Assembly (NCBI GenBank): GCA_026239495.1
Contig: CP110830.1
Coordinates: 1,178,001 to 1,242,000 of the forward strand
Source: Spiroplasma phoeniceum
GTDB lineage: Bacteria; Bacillota_I; Bacilli_A; Mycoplasmatales; Mycoplasmataceae
Direction of reading: 5' to 3'
Length of the DNA: 64,000 nt
Made by a program: the position numbers and the translations under genes
Shown: piece after piece, positions 54,284 to 64,000 of the stretch
How positions within the stretch are numbered: the stretch's first letter is position 1
How the letters are laid out: each line of letters starts with the position of its first letter
Notes under the pieces: generated by a model
Database searches by the model: none
What the model was told of the DNA's origin: nothing
What the model saw: the letters and a program-made list of their open reading frames with translations, nothing else

Positions 54284-54907
54284 TTATTTTGCAACTTGCA
54301 CTGATGCATGACGTAAGACACGATCATGAATCATATATCCTTTTTGTAAAATTTTAACAATACATCCTGATGAAACATCAGTTGTTTCAATAATTTCAAT
54401 TGCCGAATGAAAATTAGAATTAAAGTGTTCTCCTACTTTTGTCTCCATTGCGGTAATACCTTCTTCTTCAAAAACCGTTTTAAACATACGATAAATCATT
54501 TCAAACCCTGTTAAAAAATTTTTCACTTCTGGTTTTACATTAGTAACTTGCAAGGCACGTTCAAAGTTATCTAATGTTGGCAATAATTTTTCTGCCACCC
54601 CTGCTACACGATAACGTTTAATATCAGCAACTTCTTCATGAATTCTTTTCTTTAAATTTTCACCATCAGCTAAAGCTAATATTTTTTCTTCTCGCAATCG
54701 TAAATTGTCTTTTAACAATAAATCAATTTCATGTTCTAAATCTTCAATAATTGCCAAATTATTTGTTTCAACTGTCGGTGGTGGGGCTGTTTTTCCTGGT
54801 TCTGAGGGTGAATCAGCAGGTTGATTATTTGCTAATTCTTTCCGTAATTGTTGAATTTTTTCTTTTAATTGGTTTGGCGAAGATTTATCATTTTTTTCAT
54901 TACTCAT
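54284..54907 (-). CDS. grpE: Nucleotide exchange factor GrpE
   Basis: 207 residues. There is a disordered, Pro-rich N-terminus (PADSPSEPGKTAPPPTVETN), a long coiled coil (IEDLEHEIDLLLKDNLRLRE), and the conserved C-terminal beta domain with HFNSNFHSAIEIIE, ILQKGYMIHDRVLRHASVQV. The ATG at 54907 overlaps the end of hrcA (AATGAGTAATG) and has GAGAGGGTGAG upstream, so the two are translationally coupled. It resets DnaK by releasing ADP. Confidence 0.95.
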   Translation of the reverse strand: MSNEKNDKSSPNQLKEKIQQLRKELANNQPADSPSEPGKTAPPPTVETNNLAIIEDLEHEIDLLLKDNLRLREEKILALADGENLKKRIHEEVADIKRYRVAGVAEKLLPTLDNFERALQVTNVKPEVKNFLTGFEMIYRMFKTVFEEEGITAMETKVGEHFNSNFHSAIEIIETTDVSSGCIVKILQKGYMIHDRVLRHASVQVAK

Positions 54908-55955
54908 TAATCTCACCCTCTCTATATTCTTTTTGATATGCTTCTTTAATCCGATAAGCTAATCATTCAAGAACTTCATAAAGCTTATCATATTCTAACC
55001 GCTTTGGCCCTACTAAAGCAATTCCTCCTTCTTGCATATCATCAACTTTATAAGTTGTTGTCAACAAAGCCATATCATCATTGTTAAAGCCTGTTTCATT
55101 TCCAATTTGAATTGAAACAATAATTTCGTTTGGGTTATTCTGTTGTTTTTTAAAATAATCAAACGGTGAAATTGTTTCAATTAAGCGAATAACTTGTTTA
55201 ATTCGTTCTGGGTTATTATATTCCGGATTTTGGAGCATATATTGAATCCCATGGGTTGAATAACTTGGTTTAACAATACTTGTTAAAGCGTTAACAAATT
55301 GTTTTAAAATATATTCATAATGTTTTACTTGTTGTTCTAAAATTGGACGAATTACCTCAAATTTTGTTAGAATATCAGTTATTTTAGTATTTTCTAACCG
55401 TGTATTAAATAATTCAACAGAAATTTTTAAATCGTTCATTGAACTATTTTTATTAATTGTAAACATTTTATTCTCAATATGCCCATTTGTTAAAACAAAG
55501 ACAACAACTGCTTGTGTTTCAGAAATTGGCAATAATTCAATTTTTTTTAATAATTTTTCTTGAAAGTTTGGACCAACAACAACTGTTGTTAAATTTGTCA
55601 TTTCACTTAAAATTTGGCCTGTTTGATCAAGAATATCATTAATTGACATATTTCGATTAATAAATAAGGCTTCAATCCGGTTTTTAATATCATCAATATT
55701 TTTCTCAACCATCAGGTTATCAACATAATAACGATAACCTTTTGTTGATGGAATTCTTCCCGATGAAGCATGTTCTTTTTCTAAAAAACCTTCTTTTTCT
55801 AAAATTACACATTCATTACGAATTGTTGCAGAAGAAGAATCTATTAAGGACGAAGCCATAATAGCTTTACTTCCAACAGGCTGTGCTGTTTTTGTGTATT
55901 CTTCTACAATTACTTTTAAAATTTTTTTTTGTCGTTGGGTTAACAACAGCAGCAT
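54900..55955 (-). CDS. hrcA: Heat-inducible transcription repressor HrcA
   Basis: 351 residues with one UGA Trp near the end (EVLEWLAYRI). The N-terminal winged helix is LTQRQKKILKVIVEEYTKTA and SSATIRNECVILEKEGFLEK, then HASSGRIPSTKGYRYYVDNL, a hallmark of HrcA. It represses heat-shock genes by binding CIRCE operators. The start at MLLLLTQRQ is preceded by GGAGGTGG, so upstream in-frame ATGs were not used. First gene of hrcA-grpE-dnaK-dnaJ. Confidence 0.95.
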
Positions 55956-55994
55956 CTCCACCTCCATTCTAAAATTATTATAAATATTTGGCAA

Positions 55995-56051
55995 TTAACA
56001 CTAAATAGTGATAACAATTAATATTATAAATTTATCATTTAAAGAATGCAA
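55995..56051 (-). promoter_or_regulatory. hrcA promoter with dyad near the start point
   Basis: On the minus strand TTGCAT (56046-56051) and TATAAT (56023-56028) are 17 bp apart, a near-consensus pair. Eight bases after the -10 lies the dyad TTATCACT-ATTT-AGTGTTAA (55995-56014). It is shorter than CIRCE but similarly placed, and could be an operator for HrcA or another regulator. Confidence 0.7.
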
Positions 56052-56054
56052 GTG

Positions 56055-58196
56055 TTAATTTAATTTTGTACTATTCTTAATAACCATTTCGTTCTTAACT
56101 ACATCAATTGTATAAGTTTTCTCCTCTTGAACTTCTTCTGAAATAATAGCATGAGCAATTAACGATTCAAGATTTTGTTGAATATATCGCTTAATTGGTC
56201 GTGCTCCAAATTCACGAGCATATCCTTCGTTTAAAATTTTTTCTAATAATTTTTCAGAATAACTAATACGAATGTTTTTACTATTTTCAATTCGTTGTGT
56301 TAATTCAGCTAATTCTTTTTGAATAATTTCTTTAATAATATCTTTTGATAAAGCGTTAAAGGTCACAACATTATCAATTCGATTTAAAAACTCTGGTTTA
56401 AATTTTCTAGCTAATTCTTTTTGAATTAATAAACCGACACCATCATTATTTTCATTTAATAAATATTCTGACCCAATATTAGAAGTCATAATAATAATTG
56501 TATTTTTAAAATCAACAGTTTTACCTAATGAATCAGTTAAACGACCATCTTCTAAAATTTGCAACAAAATATTTAAAATATCAGGATGTGCTTTTTCAAT
56601 TTCATCAAATAAAACAATTGAATATGGGCTTCGACGAACAGCCTCGGTTAATTGCCCACCCTGTTCATGGCCAACATAACCTGGTGGCGCCCCAATTAAT
56701 TTACTTACTGAATGCTTTTCCATATATTCAGACATATCTAATCGTACCATTTGTTTTTCTGAGTTAAAAAGAACGTATGCTAAACTACGGGCAACTTCTG
56801 TTTTTCCAACTCCTGTTGGTCCTAAAAATAAGAAACTACCAATTGGTTTATTTGGGTCTTTAATTCCACTTCGACTACGAATAATTGCATTAGCAACTAC
56901 TTGAATTGCTTCATTTTGACCGCAAACACGACACCGTAAAATCTTACTTAAATTTAATAATTTTGCTTTTTCTGTTTCTACTAAACGGTCAACTGGAATA
57001 CCAGTTCACTTTCCAACAATTGCAGCAATATCACGCTCAGTTACATCTTCTTTCAAAAGATGTGAACCTGAGGCTTTTTTCTCTTGTTCGTGTAATTGTT
57101 TTTCTAGTTTTGGTAATAAAGAATATTGAATTTCACCAGCACGATTAAAATCACCACTTAATTGAGCTTGCTCTAACTCTTTTTTCAATTGTTCAACTTG
57201 TGATTTTAAGTTTTTTAATTTAGTAATACTTTCTTTTTCCGAATTTCATTGAATATCTAATTTTTGTTGTTTTGCTTTTAATGGTTTCAATTCATTTTCA
57301 ATATCAACTAACCGTTCATTAGATGCCTTATCAGTTTCTTTTTGCAAAGCTGCTTTTTCAATTTCTAACTGAACAATTCGCCGATTTAAATTATCTAATT
57401 CGGTTGGAACTGATGAAATTTCTGTTTTAATTGTTGCAGAAGCTTCGTCAATTAAGTCAATTGCTTTATCTGGCAAAAAACGGTCAGTAATGTATCGAGA
57501 TGATAAGTTAACTGATGCAACTAAAGCATTATCATGAATTTTAACCCCATGAAAGGTTTCAAATCGTTCTTTTAAACCTCGTAAAATTGAAATACTTTCA
57601 TCAATGGTTGATTCACTAACAACTACTTTTTGAAAGCGTCGCTCTAATGCGGCATCTTTTTCAATATATAAACGATGTTCATCTAAAGTCGTTGCACCAA
57701 TACAATGCAAATCGCCACGCGCTAACATTGGTTTTAATAAATTACTAGCATCCATACTACCTTGTGTCTTACCAGCTCCCACAATTAAGTGCAACTCATC
57801 AATAAATAAAATAATATCGCCCTTTGATTCTTTGACTTTATTTAAAACTGCTTTTAAACGTTCTTCAAATTCACCTTGAAATTTTGCACCAGCAATTAAT
57901 GCTCCCATATCTAATTCATATATCGTTTTATTTTTTAAATTACTAGGAATATCACCTTTAACAATTCGCTGTGCTAATCCTTCAACAATCGCTGTTTTCC
58001 CAACACCAGGTTCGCCAATTAAGACAGGATTGTTTTTTGTTCTTCGTGATAAAATTCGAATTACTCGATTAATTTCATCTTCACGTCCAATAATTGGGTC
58101 TAATTTTCCAGCAAGAGCCTCTTTATTAAGATTTTTGGCAAATTTTTCAAGAACTTTTGGGTCTTTACCTGATTCATATTGTTGTGTTAAGTCCAT
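56055..58196 (-). CDS. clpB: ClpB disaggregase (Hsp100), short form
   Basis: 713 residues. There are two AAA+ modules: Walker A GEPGVGKT at 61-68 with [13 protein letters not shown], and a second GPTGVGKT with [20 protein letters not shown]. Between them lies the M-domain coiled coil ([20 protein letters not shown]). The N-terminal substrate domain of E. coli ClpB is absent; the protein begins just before the first AAA+ module, as seen in other Mollicutes. It works with DnaK/DnaJ to rescue aggregated protein. A CIRCE-like operator lies upstream, and AAAGGAGG precedes the start. Confidence 0.96.
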
Positions 58197-58270
58197 ACTT
58201 TTGCCTCCTTTAATTTTTAGCGCTCTATATTTTTATTTTTTAATTTTACAATTATATGTTATCATAATGA

Positions 58271-58297
58271 TTAGCAAAGTCAATTAAATACTGCTAA
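58271..58297 (-). promoter_or_regulatory. CIRCE-like HrcA operator of clpB
   Basis: TTAGCA and TGCTAA half-sites are placed in exactly the 27-bp CIRCE frame (9-9-9), matching the outer six bases of each consensus arm. The inner three bases of each arm differ. It covers a TTGACT -35 on the minus strand upstream of clpB. hrcA itself is in the same block. Confidence 0.75.
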
Positions 58298-58388
58298 ATT
58301 TTTAAAAATAATATAAATATAAAAATATTATATATAATAATAGATACAGGGGTTAGAAGCATAATTATTTTTTTTAGAAAGGGGTCCC

Positions 58389-59252
58389 ATGAAATTACAA
58401 CACCTAAATAAAAAACGTTTAATTCTAATTGATTTAGATGGTACAACGTTGATGAATGATGGCAAAACAATTCATCCAAAAACACAAAATGTGATCAAAG
58501 AAGCTGTTAAAGCTGGGCATAACGTATGTATTACAACTGGTCGCCCTCATCGAGCAAGTATTCGCTTTTATCGTGAATTAGGGTTAGATACCTTATTAAC
58601 AAACTTTGATGGTGGTCATATTCATGACCCATTAAAACGAGAGTTTAAACGTTTAGTTTTTCCAATTTCTTATGATGTTATTATGAATATTATCAACCAT
58701 CCTGGTGTAAAAAATATTGTTGCAAATGTCTTAATTGAACATTATGATAAAGCAATTTGTTGAAAAAAAGATGAGGCAATTGAAAATTACTTTCATCTTG
58801 ATGATGTGGCTGATGATGAATATTTTATTGCCAATCCTTATAATGCTTGAAAAGGTCCAGCTAGTAATATGGCCTTATATTTAAACAATGCTAATGAAAA
58901 AGATCAAATTTTACGAATTTTTGAAAATTTTAAAAACTCTGTCCAAGTTAACATCGGACATTATAGTAGCGGTCAGGTGAAAATAATGATTAACATTACA
59001 AATAAACTTGTTTCAAAAGGATTTGCAGCTAATATTTTAGCACAATATTATAACGTTGATATTCGTGATGTTATTGCCTTTGGTGATGAAATGAATGACT
59101 TAGAACTATTGCAAAATGTTGGTTATGGAATCGCAATGAAAAATGGAAATGACAATTTAAAAACTAATGCTCGGGGAATTACACACTTAACTAATGATGA
59201 AGGTGGCGTTGGTGATTATTTACAAAAACTATTAAAAGGAGAAAATGTTTAA
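58389..59252 (+). CDS. Cof-type HAD-superfamily phosphatase
   Basis: 287 residues. DLDGT at 15-19 contains the catalytic Asp pair. The motif II region is CITTGRPHRASIRFYRELG, a C2-type cap sits in the middle (YFIANPYNAWKGPASNMALY), and motif IV is VIAFGDEMNDLELL. Such enzymes dephosphorylate sugar phosphates, nucleotides or cofactors such as pyridoxal phosphate; the substrate cannot be told from sequence. It starts behind AAAGGGGTCCC and is divergent from clpB. UGA Trp codons occur twice. An IS3 type 2 end begins five bases after the stop. Confidence 0.9.
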
Positions 59253-59257
59253 AAAAT

Positions 59258-59315
59258 AGAATGCACCCAGTTTAGTAAGTATTAATAAAAAATAGTTATA
59301 AACTTTTATTTATTA
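59258..59315 (-). mobile_element. IS3 type 2 terminal remnant
   Basis: AGAATGCACCCAGTTTAGTA and the next 38 bp match the distal end at 20514. IS5 then cuts it. Confidence 0.7.
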
Positions 59316-60388
59316 GACTTCTTGCGTAACCTAATCTAATTATTTTAAAATTCCTATAAAATATTTTTAAATTAAAATAGAAATTATAGGAGATTAAAAT
59401 TATTAAATTTGATAAATTTAATTTTATTAATGATAAAGAATTATTGCGATTAACCGGAGCAAAAAAGCTACTTTTAATAAAATGTTAAATATTTTACAAG
59501 TATCTGAAATAGAAAAATTTAAAAAAGGTGGCAAAGCTAATAAATTATCACTAGAAAATCTGCTACTGATGACTTTATCGTATTGACGAGAATATGGGAC
59601 TTATTTTCATCTTGCTAAAAGTTTTGATATTAGTGAAGCTAATTGTTATCGCAATATCAAGTGAATTGAAGATATTTTAATTAAACACTCTGATTTTCAA
59701 CAACTCGCTGGTAAAAAATCACTAATAAATGATTATTTTAATGATAAAACTATTATTATTGATGTTACCGAAATCCCAATCCAACGCCCAAAAAAAGACA
59801 AAAACAATCTTATTCTGGTAAAAAGAAAAAACACACCATTAAAACACAAGTAATTATCGAACAAGAAACCAAAAAAATTATTGCAACAAGTTTTTCACTT
59901 GGTAAAAAACACGATTATGCTTTATTTAAAGAATCAAAAATCGCAATTTTAAAAAATACCAAATTAATAGTTGATATTGGTTATCAAGGAATTCAAAAAA
60001 TTCACAATAATGTTCTAATATCTACAAAAAAAACAAAGAAAAAACATTTAAATAAAGAACAAAAACAACGTAATAGAATAGTTTCAAAAATGAGAATTAT
60101 TATTGAAAATATTTTTGCTATTCTTAAAAAATTTAAAATTATTACAGAAAAATATCGTAATCGAAGAAAACGATTTAGTTTAAGATTTAATTTAATTGCT
60201 TCAATTTATAATTTGCAGTTAGCATAGAAGATTTATTTAAAATTAAAGAATTTAAATAATAAATTCATTTTTTGTTGTGGCAAAATATTAAATTTTTAAA
60301 TAAAAAACATAATTAATTAAAATTATATTTTTTTATTAGTGTCTTTTTAAAAATATTTGCAATTTTTTAATAGTTTACGCAAGAAGTC
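59316..60388 (+). mobile_element. IS5 variant B, degraded
   Basis: Perfect ends GACTTCTTGC and GCAAGAAGTC between TA. ORF1 start is mutated (ATT in place of ATG) and a one-base loss follows LTGAKK, so it is inactive. Confidence 0.85.
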
Positions 60389-60395
60389 TATTGAT

Positions 60396-62115
60396 GATTA
60401 TTATAATTTTTATACTGTATTTAAGGACCGTGGTTTAAATATTGGTGGTGGCGATATTAATTCTGCGCCCCAAGACAGACAATGATTATATCCCTCAAAT
60501 GTTATTAATTATTATTCGCCTTATGATGGTAGTTTTTTATGACAAGAAATTACCCTTTCAAGTATTAATGACAAAATTAGTAATAGTGGTTTATCAGTAC
60601 GACAATTTATACAAACAAGTGCCCCAGGTGAAGGTTATTGTTTTCCTAAAATAACTTATGATGAAAAACTAAATAAATGTATTGTTGAATTAGATGATAT
60701 TTTATTAAAAGACCCAGGGGTTAGAGCAATGGCAGTTAAATTTTGTGGCAATCATATATTTTTTTATATGCCTGTTATTGGTCGACCAATTATTAAAGGT
60801 CAATTTAATAAAAAAGTAATGAATTCAAGAGATTTATTAATGTATAACATGTTTTCTTCGCCACCTGATAAAATAAATACTTATGCTTCACCAGAAGTAA
60901 GTTGATATAACATTCAAGGTATTCAACCAACTATGATAACTGGTTATGAAGATTGAAAAAAAGATATGGAAAGTAGATATGACTTTTGAAAACAGAAAAA
61001 TAGCGAAGGTGTTGTTATAACAGATCCTAGTGCTACATCAGCAACTAATTCTACTGTTGGTAGATATGTTTATAAAGAAGGTCAAGATTCTAAATTTTAC
61101 TGGTCTAAAGATTGAAAAATAGCTCCATCTGATAAAATAAAAGTAAATAATGAAAATGTTAATAATATCATTAGTACACAAGCATCATCATATTTTAGAA
61201 GAAAAGATGAATTTGGCAATACAGTAGGTATTGTTCAATTTGAATATAATAAAATGGGTGAATGTAATGTTTGAGATATTTTGAATATGAATAATTTTAT
61301 TAATCGCCAAATTACAGTATTACTGTTAAATTATACGCAAGTGTTAGTGTTTAATTTCTTTACAATACCGGGTGGGGTTGGTAAGTTCTTAAGCTTTATT
61401 TAATTTGGTATTCCGTGAGGTTGAGTAATTAATCAAGATGAAAAACTTGACCTAATTTTCAATGAATTAATGGCTTTATGAGCGCTAATGTTTATAGTTT
61501 TTATAATGATGCTTTTTGGTCTGACAACTCAAAAGGTAAGGGTTATTTGCCGTTTGAAATATTTAGAGAACAATGAAACGATAAAGTTGGTACTATCTTT
61601 GGAGCAAATGCTAATAGTTTATGTTTTACAACTTTATTAACTGATAAAATACAAGGCAATGTTTTAAAAAAAGATGGTAAACCAACTTAACTAATAACTT
61701 ATTCAACTTATAATTTAAAACAATTAAATCCTAAAACTAATCGTATATATTTAATTAATGAATTAGTAAGAGCAGTAGATGCTCAAACACTAGTTAGTGA
61801 TAGTGAAAAAGATAATGATTGCGAATTCCTACAAACACCAGATGGTACAAATTGTAGTTACATAATTGATATGTTTTAAATTCAAGCATTATATAAAGGT
61901 AATTTTGAAATTATCTTTTATGCTGATAACCCATATGCAAATAATGAAGAAGATTATTTAAGATTATCAGTATGAAGTTTTCGTGGTAAAACAAAAAGTA
62001 CATTAAATAATTATTTACAAGATATGACAACTAATTATAAAACTAGTTTTTTATTGCCACATGACTATGAAATACCAACATTTAATTACCCACAATATGT
62101 TTTATCACCTTACCC
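60396..62115 (+). pseudogene. Phage structural protein gene, decayed
   Basis: A long frame without a start reads DRGLNIGGGDINSAPQDRQW, then PGEGYCFPKITYDEKLNKCI, VRAMAVKFCGNHIFFYMPVI and GYEDWKKDMESRYDFWKQKN up to TAA near 61400. After a shift, NVYSFYNDAFWSDNSKGKGY and NNEEDYLRLSVWSFRGKTKS are visible with further TAA stops, ending YVLSPYP. Trp/Tyr/Asn-rich composition resembles the 729-residue virion protein at 37181, so it probably comes from a second, related phage. Confidence 0.6.
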
Positions 62116-62295
62116 CTAACAATTACCAACAATCTGTAATTGTTGTGCTTGGCAATCTTTGTGATTTGATTTAGTTTTTGGTTCGTTATTTTTATCACTT
62201 CCATTATTATAAGGTTTATCACAACAAGCAACTAAACTTGTTGTCCTTGTACCAATTAAAGTGATTGTACCTAAAAGATTTAATATCTTTTTCAT
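62116..62295 (-). CDS. Short lipoprotein, probably truncated
   Basis: 59 codons from MKKILNLLGTITLIGTRTTS then LVACC, a lipobox at Cys24, close to the signal of the lipoprotein at 39405. The mature part has only about 35 polar residues ending LQIVGNC, convergent with the phage remnant. A hairpin (ACAATTAC/GTAATTGT) lies inside the end of the frame. It is likely a remnant of a prophage lipoprotein. Confidence 0.5.
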   Translation of the reverse strand: MKKILNLLGTITLIGTRTTSLVACCDKPYNNGSDKNNEPKTKSNHKDCQAQQLQIVGNC

Positions 62296-62328
62296 TTTAA
62301 TTAATATTTATTTTTATTAAATTTATAT

Positions 62329-62523
62329 TTATAAACCGCATAAAGAAGCTGCTGCTGAATAAATTGCTGAAACCGCAGTAGAAACGGGCCCTATAACAGG
62401 AAAACTAGATAAAGCAACAACGCTAGATATTCCCGAAACAACATAACTATGACTTTCACAATTATTTGATTTTTCCAACTCTAAAACTCTTTGATTTATA
62501 TTTTTAATTTCATTTTTTAAATA
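62329..62523 (-). pseudogene. C-terminal piece of an exported or membrane protein
   Basis: The open frame has no start: KNEIKNINQRVLELEKSNNC (coiled coil), then VVSGISSVVALSSFPVIGPV and STAVSAIYSAAASLCGL, a hydrophobic Ala/Ser-rich tail. The N-terminal part was removed by the IS5 end at 62527. The hydrophobic tail resembles the Gly/Ala-rich segments of the exported protein at 40003 in style only. Confidence 0.45.
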
Positions 62524-62526
62524 ATA

Positions 62527-62553
62527 GACTTCTTGCGTAACCTATTAAAAAAC
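62527..62553 (-). mobile_element. Solo IS5 terminal repeat
   Basis: GACTTCTTGCGTAACC then TATTAAAAAA after TA, joined directly to phage sequence. The rest of the IS is deleted. Confidence 0.65.
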
Positions 62554-62904
62554 GATTACCGCAATAATTAAAAGAAAAATACCCAAAAGGAACTACTAAA
62601 TTAACATTACCAACAGTTCAAAAATTAAATCAAATTAAAAAGTTTATTAATAATTTAAAAATTGGACATTTTAATTTTAATTTTGCTGGTGAAATTAATA
62701 ATAAAAAATGGTATCGTGAACGCCGAAGTGATGTTAAAAATATTAAGAATTTATATAAAACACCAGTTAAAAATATTTTTTACAAAACTAATCAAACTAT
62801 TAAAAAAATTAAAAAATTACAAAGAAAAATTAATAGTTATAAGCCAAGTAATTTAAAAAATAAATATCGTAATCAATTAAGGGGTGTTTTATATGGAAAA
62901 TAAT
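62554..62904 (+). pseudogene. Phage Lys-rich virion protein, 3' fragment
   Basis: After a TAA near 62560 the frame is open: KGTTKLTLPTVQKLNQIKKF, NIKNLYKTPVKNIFYKTNQT and INSYKPSNLKNKYRNQLRGV, ending YGK. Composition resembles the Lys-rich middle of the 531-residue protein at 33077. The N-terminal part is gone. Confidence 0.45.
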
Positions 62905-63130
62905 TTAAGTAATTTGTTATTTATAAAAGTTGAAGATGTGAAATAAAGTAGACTTTGACAACCTATTAATGATAGAAAACAATCTGCTTATAATGATAAT
63001 TTAATTTATAATGCTATTTTAAAAACTAGTTTATGAATGGATAAATTATCAGGTGGGACAATTTCAGATAAAATAAATAAAAAAGATTTATTTCCCTGAG
63101 TAAAAAAAGATAATACTGGTTTAATTCAAT
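62893..63130 (+). pseudogene. Phage gene, start region only
   Basis: ATG behind AAGGGGTGTTTTAT gives MENNLSNLLFIKVEDVK, then TAA. The same frame continues SRLWQPINDRKQSAYNDNLI and LWMDKLSGGTISDKINKKDL, and is cut by IS5 at 63132. Its position just after the Lys-rich piece resembles the 33077-34685 order of the main prophage. Confidence 0.45.
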
Positions 63131-63131
63131 A

Positions 63132-63262
63132 GACTTCTTGCGTAACCTATTAAAAAATTGCAAATATTTGTAAAAAGACGCTAATAGAAAAATATAATTT
63201 TAGTTAATTATGTTTTTTATTTAAAAATTTAATATTTTGCCACAACAAAAAAATGAATTTAT
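63132..63262 (-). mobile_element. IS5 variant B end fragment
   Basis: 131 bp of the transposase-distal end (GACTTCTTGCGTAACC...) cut by the next IS5 at a TA. Confidence 0.75.
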
Positions 63263-63264
63263 TA

Positions 63265-64000
63265 GACTTCTTGCATAACCCATTAAAATAATTTCAAATA
63301 TTTGTAAAAAGGGGTTAATATAAAATTATAATTTTAATTAATTATGTTTTTTATTTAAAAATTTAATATTTTGCCACAACGAAAAATTATTTTATTATTC
63401 AAATTCGTTAATTTTAAATAAATCTTTTATGATAACTATAATAATTGTAAATTATAAATTGAAGCAATTAAATTAAATCTTAAACTAAATCGTTTTCTTC
63501 GATTACGATATTTTTCTGTAATAATTTTAAATTTTTTAAGAATAGCAAAAATATTTTCAATAATAATTCTTATTTTTGAAACTAGTCTATTATGTTGTTT
63601 TTGTTCTTTATTTAAATGTTTTTTCTTAGTTTTCTTTGTGGGCATTATAACATTATTGTGAATTTTTTGTATTCCTTGATAACCACTATCAACTATTAAT
63701 TTGGTATTTTTTAAAATTGCGATTTTTGATTCTTTAAATAAAACATAATCGTGTTTTTTACCAAGTGAAAAACTTGTTGCAATAATTTTTTTGGTTTCTT
63801 GTTCGATAATTATTTGTGTTTTAATAGTGTGTTTTTTCTTTTTACCAGAATAAGATTGTTTTTGTCTTTTTTTGGGCGTTGGATTGGGGTTTCGGTAACA
63901 TCAATAATAATAGTTTTATAATTAAAATAATCATTTATTAGTGCTTTTTTACCAGCAACTTGCTGAAAATCAGGGTGTTTAATTAAAATATCTTCAATTC
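63265..64000 (-). mobile_element. IS5 variant A, runs out of window
   Basis: It begins with GACTTCTTGCATAACCC after TA. ORF2 on the minus strand (63436 upward) is open through LIVDSGYQG to the slippery region near 63880. The 5' third is outside the window, so activity cannot be judged. Confidence 0.85.

Overview
The window is from a Mollicute that reads UGA as tryptophan: trxA, terL, dnaK, clpB and the virion genes are open only under that code. AT content is very high, and lipoprotein signal peptides, IS families and phage load fit the genus Spiroplasma, most likely the S. citri group. That placement is inferred from gene content, not from a marker gene. I found no rRNA, tRNA or CRISPR array.

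Layout. (1) About 1-4.4 kb: prophage edge (small-terminase-like gene), a 131-bp hairpin repeat, an intact ISLre2/UPF0236-type transposase, then broken IS5 and IS3 elements. (2) 4.6-14.4 kb: decayed chromosomal genes (an O6-alkylguanine methyltransferase remnant, a truncated SNF-type transporter, a HAD phosphatase split by IS5, a pnuC remnant) around intact genes for a secreted/membrane HExxH protein, thioredoxin and a small basic protein. An IS30 remnant carries another 131-bp hairpin. (3) 14.5-23.9 kb: an NCS2 purine permease pseudogene cut by an IS3 and a miniature element but still preceded by a guanine-type riboswitch, an intact membrane-protein gene, a lipoprotein pseudogene and an RpiR-type regulator pseudogene. 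(4) 23.9-46.8 kb: one FtsX-type ABC permease gene, minus strand, split into four separated fragments by IS5 copies and by a tailed-phage prophage (about 29.5-45.2 kb). (5) 46.8-59.3 kb: an intact, conserved housekeeping block: rnc, plsX, pnp, a rhodanese, dnaJ, dnaK, grpE, hrcA, clpB and a Cof-type HAD phosphatase. (6) 59.3-64 kb: IS5 copies and shredded phage and lipoprotein genes.

The prophage reads rightward as small gene, RuvC-like resolvase, broken gene, scaffold-like protein, capsid-like protein, large hydrophobic protein, virion protein, holin-like protein, portal-like protein and a 729-residue structural protein. Leftward it encodes three exported proteins (one lipoprotein) and the large terminase. 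A DDE transposase of the ISLre2/UPF0236 type lies 88 bp from terL, divergently. No tyrosine or serine integrase is visible. Non-coding DNA in the prophage includes a 213-nt segment closed by a long-range stem beside terL, a folded leader ahead of the rightward genes, and a (TA) repeat lying between the -35 and -10 hexamers of an exported-protein gene. The 729-residue protein and the adjacent lipoprotein share an almost identical domain.

The most promising leads are the transposase-bearing prophage, the structured element beside terL, the 131-bp hairpin family (two identical copies in inverted orientation 41 kb apart), the virion/lipoprotein shared domain and the possibly phase-variable promoter. 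The heat-shock genes are linked by a hrcA-grpE-dnaK-dnaJ order and by a CIRCE-like operator at clpB.
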